Source: CAYNNP01 sp964398215 (lineage in GTDB: Bacteria; Planctomycetota; Planctomycetia; Pirellulales; Pirellulaceae). From it: a stretch of 8,080 nucleotides of DNA. Every line of letters starts with the position of its first letter. Positions within the stretch are counted from its first letter, which is position 1. The notes beneath the pieces are model-generated. The model was not told the origin of the DNA. It searched no databases and was given only the letters and a program-made list of their open reading frames with translations. The stretch lies in the NCBI GenBank assembly GCA_964398215.1, contig CAYNNP010000275.1, positions 1 to 8,080 on the forward strand, given 5' to 3'. Below, piece by piece: positions 4,726-8,080 of this stretch. Both the position numbers and the translations under genes were made by a program.

Positions 4726-7700
4726 TTATTGGATTTCAATTTGAAGGCTGAATTCGCTGGTGTTTCCATCGGCATCGGTAGCGGTTGCCACGACCATGTT
4801 TCCTGCAACGATATCATCAACGTGGATAGACACGCCTCGATTTTGTCCGATATTGCTGGACGTATATTGGTCGCTCCCCAACAAAGTTCTGCCTTGGCCA
4901 TTTCCATCGCTTAGAAAGAACTCAACTTCCAAATCGTAAGCAGAATTCCCGTTCGTGGAATCAACATTGTAAGTCAGTGAGAGTGTTCCACTGGCAAGAG
5001 TTGCGCTGATCAATACTGGCGTGTTTTGAAGATTGTTGGCTCCTGTATCGGCATCTCCCGCATCGTTGGCGGTTCCGCCGTCGGTTCCCAAATCAATTCC
5101 AATGACGCTGTTATCAAAAATCGAATTGCCTTGGATTCGGTGCCCTGTCCCACGTTCAACTAGGATTCCTTTTTCGTTGTGTGCGATGGTGTTACCGGTG
5201 ATTTGAGATCGTTCGGCTCCAGCTAGGAATCGGATACCGTTGGTCATCTGCGGACCGTTGTCCAATCCAATGATGTTGTCTTGGATCACAAGGTCCGTCG
5301 CGTTTCTGAAAGCCAGAATTCCAGAGTCCGGACCTGAAATCGTGTTCCCAGAGATTTCGCTCTCAGGTGCGAGCAAACGCAATGTTCCGCCGGTACCGTT
5401 GTGCAACGCGTTGCTACCGGACTCATCCGTTCCAATCAAATTGAAGAGGAAATCGTTACCGCGAGTATTCGCTCCATCGGTTGAAAAACCGCGTCCTTGG
5501 TTTCCAGATACTTGATTCTCCCGGAATTCGTTATCGCTAGCCCCTTGAACGATTCGTGCTCCATCTCCACCGTTTGGTACCGCGGTGTCTCCCGCTAAAT
5601 TCGTCCCAATTCGGTTCCCAACAATCTCGTTGTCCTTTGTCCCGGCAAACGCAAGTAGCACACCGCTTCCAGCATGCCCACTGATGACGTTTGCCTGTCC
5701 GTCATCAATTCCACCAATCGTATTTTCAACCGCATTGGTTAGTCGTACGCCAAACAAGCTAGCGTTCGACGGGTTTTCGCCAGTGGCATCCGTTCCGATG
5801 AAGTTACCAAATACACTGTTTTCTCGAGCGTTGCTCGTGCTAATCGCGACGCCAAAGGCCGAGTTGCCTGAGATCACATTTTCCTCGCCGTCTTCAACGC
5901 CACCAATTTCATTCAGCTCGTTTTGGATGTGCAGCCCAATCAGGTTCGGCAGATTCTCACCTGCACTATTGAGTCCAATGACGTTGCCCTGAATCTTGTT
6001 GGAACCGCGGTCAACTCCTTGAGTAAGAATTCCAGATCGAATGTTCCCGCTGATCAAGTTCCCTTGGCCAGGAAGCCCGACTTGATTGAAGCCACCTCTT
6101 AGCGTCAGGCCGTCGGTTGCGTTGGGGATGGCGGATGTCCCTGTCGGGTCCGATCCGATACGGTTGTTGATGAACGTATTGCCTTTGGTGAGAGCACTAC
6201 TAACAAAAACGCCCGCCCGATTATTTCCGCTGATCGTATTGTCATCGATAACGCTGTCAGCGGAGTTAATAATCCGGATGCCAATGAAGTTCGGATCCGC
6301 GTTGCCTTCTGAATCCAGTCCGACATAGTTATCCGAAATCAAGTGGGATTCCCCGCCGATGATCCTGATTCCATCGCGATCAAATCCATAGACCGCTAAG
6401 CCGCGAATCGTAACATCCTCTGCCTGAACACTAATCCCATCACCATTGGTGCCAGCCGCTGCGCCGTTGATGCCAACCAACGGCGAGCCCACGTATCCAG
6501 ATTGGCTGGTTCCATCGATCACTAAAGGCGATGTAATCGCCGGAAGAGAACTTGTGACATTAAGCTCGTGTGGGCCGGCGCTAGCGAAGTCAAAGGCAAT
6601 CATATCAATGTCGTCGGTGCTATTTGCCAGGGCAATGGCTTCGCGCAACGAAAGGTCATCGGGATCAAATGTTGCTGGGTCGATGTCACTTGCATCGAAT
6701 TCATCGGTAAGCTGTGAGACAACGTAATGCGGTATCGCCTCCAAAGCGCCGATGTCGATGCGGTCGTTGATGACGCGGCTGAACGGTTCGCCTCGTTGAT
6801 CAAATTCGTTTGCATCGAAGGCAACCGCTGGATCACCGGCATTGCGTGCTGGGCTGGGCACCAATAATGCGTGCGTGAGCATTGGCCCACCATTGTTTTG
6901 AAGTGGTCCCAGTCCTGGATCGATCGGCGTCGCGCTGGTGCCGACTTGGTTGTCGTTGGCGCCATCGGTGACACCAGTCATTCCGCTGCCATCACCAATC
7001 AAATTGAACGAGCTTGCGGAATTGAGAGTTCCAGAAACATCGTCGCTGGAAGAGCTTGTCGACGTATTGCCAGCGATGATCGTGTTGTGGACCAGCGGCA
7101 CGGTGCTAGAGGTTCGCAGTCCGCCGCCAAATCCAGCCGCCTGATTGCCAGTGATCGTGCTGCCTGTCAGCGCTACCGTACCACTGAAGGAAAACAATCC
7201 ACCGCCATCCGATGTCGCGGTGTTGGTCGATACCGTCGAGCCACTTAAGTCAATATTGTCAGCCGATATACCACCACCAAATCCGGCGGTGTTGTTGGAA
7301 ATCGTACTGCTGATCACCGTCACGGTTCGCGAGGGCGTTTCAATCCTGATTCCACCGCCCTCGGTGGATGCTTGGTTGTCATCAATGGTTGAATTTCTGG
7401 CCACCAAGTCACCCTGCGAGAATAAGCCACCTCCGTTGACACTTGCTGAGTTATCGGTGACTAGGCTGTCTTCGACTGTCAACGTTCCACTCGATAGAAA
7501 CTCTGCGCCACCTCCATTTCCGGTCGTTGAGCCACCAGTGATCACCAAACCAGACAGCCGCACGTCAAATAAACCGGATGCGACACGGATGACTCGTGAA
7601 TTCCCACCTGCATCAATCGTGATTGATTCGCGTGATGGAGCCACAATCTCGATGCCTTCTTCGATCAGCAATTGCCCCATCGCCAGCGAAATCGTGTCGC

Positions 7701-8080
7701 CTTCCAGCACGCTATCAAAGGTGATCCTGTTTGTTCCCGCAGCGATGTTGGCTACAAAGATTGCTTCGCGTAGGCTGACGTCGCTGTTATCAAAATCGAA
7801 TTCATCGTCACTTGTGGTGACATGGATGCTGGCCGCTAAACCACCCGTGTTGGTTCCAATGAAAACATCGCTGACACCCGACACAAAGAACCGATCAGAG
7901 AACGGATCGACGTCGATGTCCGTGCCGGATTCAATCAAGCTGTTGACGGCACTCACGGGGCCAACTGCGCCGCCACTGCCAGCATCACCAAACGTCACCG
8001 CACCGGCATCGGTCGCCGTGCCGTTATCCCAAAACGGGCTGCGGACCACGTAGTTGCCGCCATCGAGCGCCACCACGCCA
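4726..8080 (-). CDS. Giant secreted parallel beta-helix protein, C-terminal 1117 codons (5' end outside window)
   Basis: The frame is open from the right edge to TAA at 4728-4726; the GTG at 8076 is internal (the codon before it reads Gly), so the true start lies outside. Numbering from that GTG: 1-50 is one copy of an NYVVRSPFWDNG...AGAVTFG repeat known from large surface proteins. 84-112 is a CSLREA-like module (VSLREAIFVAN). 187-345 is a GGG-rich Pmp-like beta-helix with recurring S-T-I-S-x-N strands. 346-446 is a choice-of-anchor Q-type domain (FNLIGDGSG, LQNNGGPMLTHALL, DIGALE). 450-487 is a second CSLREA-like module (LSLREAIALAN). 505-1000 is a long beta-helix of about 60-residue units. 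1001-1014 is an Asp/Asn-rich loop that may bind calcium. 1015-1116 is an Ig-like sandwich ending in ATDADGNTSEFSLQIEIQ. The visible part has no Cys and only four Lys. No LPXTG, PEP-CTERM, dockerin or membrane anchor is seen at the end. Likely exported structural or adhesive protein; catalytic activity cannot be shown. Confidence 0.9.
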   Translation of the reverse strand, partial: GVVALDGGNYVVRSPFWDNGTATDAGAVTFGDAGSGGAVGPVSAVNSLIESGTDIDVDPFSDRFFVSGVSDVFIGTNTGGLAASIHVTTSDDEFDFDNSDVSLREAIFVANIAAGTNRITFDSVLEGDTISLAMGQLLIEEGIEIVAPSRESITIDAGGNSRVIRVASGLFDVRLSGLVITGGSTTGNGGGAEFLSSGTLTVEDSLVTDNSASVNGGGLFSQGDLVARNSTIDDNQASTEGGGIRIETPSRTVTVISSTISNNTAGFGGGISADNIDLSGSTVSTNTATSDGGGLFSFSGTVALTGSTITGNQAAGFGGGLRTSSTVPLVHNTIIAGNTSTSSSSDDVSGTLNSASSFNLIGDGSGMTGVTDGANDNQVGTSATPIDPGLGPLQNNGGPMLTHALLVPSPARNAGDPAVAFDANEFDQRGEPFSRVINDRIDIGALEAIPHYVVSQLTDEFDASDIDPATFDPDDLSLREAIALANSTDDIDMIAFDFASAGPHELNVTSSLPAITSPLVIDGTSQSGYVGSPLVGINGAAAGTNGDGISVQAEDVTIRGLAVYGFDRDGIRIIGGESHLISDNYVGLDSEGNADPNFIGIRIINSADSVIDDNTISGNNRAGVFVSSALTKGNTFINNRIGSDPTGTSAIPNATDGLTLRGGFNQVGLPGQGNLISGNIRSGILTQGVDRGSNKIQGNVIGLNSAGENLPNLIGLHIQNELNEIGGVEDGEENVISGNSAFGVAISTSNARENSVFGNFIGTDATGENPSNASLFGVRLTNAVENTIGGIDDGQANVISGHAGSGVLLAFAGTKDNEIVGNRIGTNLAGDTAVPNGGDGARIVQGASDNEFRENQVSGNQGRGFSTDGANTRGNDFLFNLIGTDESGSNALHNGTGGTLRLLAPESEISGNTISGPDSGILAFRNATDLVIQDNIIGLDNGPQMTNGIRFLAGAERSQITGNTIAHNEKGILVERGTGHRIQGNSIFDNSVIGIDLGTDGGTANDAGDADTGANNLQNTPVLISATLASGTLSLTYNVDSTNGNSAYDLEVEFFLSDGNGQGRTLLGSDQYTSSNIGQNRGVSIHVDDIVAGNMVVATATDADGNTSEFSLQIEIQ
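5257..6330 (-). repeat. Seven degenerate ~60-residue beta-helix units
   Basis: Landmark N-x-(I/V)-G-(T/S/L)-(D/N) motifs begin at residues 585, 640, 700, 760, 823, 881 and 936 (numbered from the GTG at 8076), with spacings of 55-63 residues (about 165-190 bp). A full unit reads roughly N-x-IGTD-x-x-G-x-x-x-x-N, then G-(I/V)-x-(I/L), then N-x-IGG and N-x-ISGN. Each probably makes three helix coils of about 20 residues. The copies are clearly diverged in DNA sequence, so the array is old rather than freshly amplified. Confidence 0.8.

Noticed and set aside
4500..4907. 135-codon minus-strand ORF across the beta-helix stop and the convergent gap
   Set aside because: It overlaps the beta-helix C-terminal domain in another frame and crosses the hairpins. 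The product has no domain-like pattern.
5257..7042. Repeat-rich region considered as a CRISPR-like or satellite array
   Set aside because: The periodicity is at the protein level (about 60 residues, or GGG-containing coils); DNA copies are diverged and in frame within one CDS, with no conserved direct repeat and spacer pattern.
7145..8053. 302-codon plus-strand ORF rich in Pro, Ser and Val
   Set aside because: It lies exactly antisense to the beta-helix gene, whose domains are unmistakable. The repetitive Asp/Gly/Thr codons of that gene leave few stops on the opposite strand, so the long frame is a composition artefact.

Overview
The window most likely comes from a planctomycete of the Pirellulaceae (Rhodopirellula-like) group. 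This is inferred from gene content, not from a marker gene. The pointers are a membrane-anchored PpiD/SurA-like protein with an acidic Pro/Ala linker, a topoisomerase III with a histone-like lysine tail, a tiny Arg-rich protein resembling short planctomycete-specific proteins, and the end of a very large cysteine-free parallel beta-helix protein. Base composition is near balanced, and clear Shine-Dalgarno sequences are mostly absent, which also fits that group.

Layout. (1) Bases 1-1086, minus strand: the first 362 residues of a membrane-anchored PpiD/SurA-like protein, cut by the left window edge inside a (D/N)PAEA repeat. (2) 1087-1446: a 360-bp divergent intergenic region with no strong promoter and one doubtful 92-codon ORF. 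(3) 1447-4149, plus strand: a complete type IA topoisomerase III (topB), 900 residues. (4) 4213-4398, plus strand: a complete 61-residue Arg/Lys-rich protein, probably co-transcribed with topB. (5) 4399-4725: a convergent intergenic region rich in inverted repeats, including one good terminator candidate. (6) 4726-8080, minus strand: the last 1117 complete codons of a giant secreted beta-helix protein whose N-terminus lies beyond the right edge.

The genes do not form an obvious single pathway. TopB and the small basic protein form a plausible nucleic-acid-related transcription unit. The PpiD-like gene is divergent from it and suggests folding of exported proteins. The beta-helix protein is a large exported structural or adhesive protein ending tail-to-tail with the topB unit. 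I see no CRISPR array, tRNA, rRNA, insertion sequence or phage gene.

I did not find a convincing undescribed system. The points most worth checking are the switch-like inverted repeats at 4419-4574, the modular beta-helix protein with two different helix types each headed by a cysteine-less CSLREA-like module, the decayed second zinc-finger unit and lysine tail of TopB, and the small basic protein after topB.
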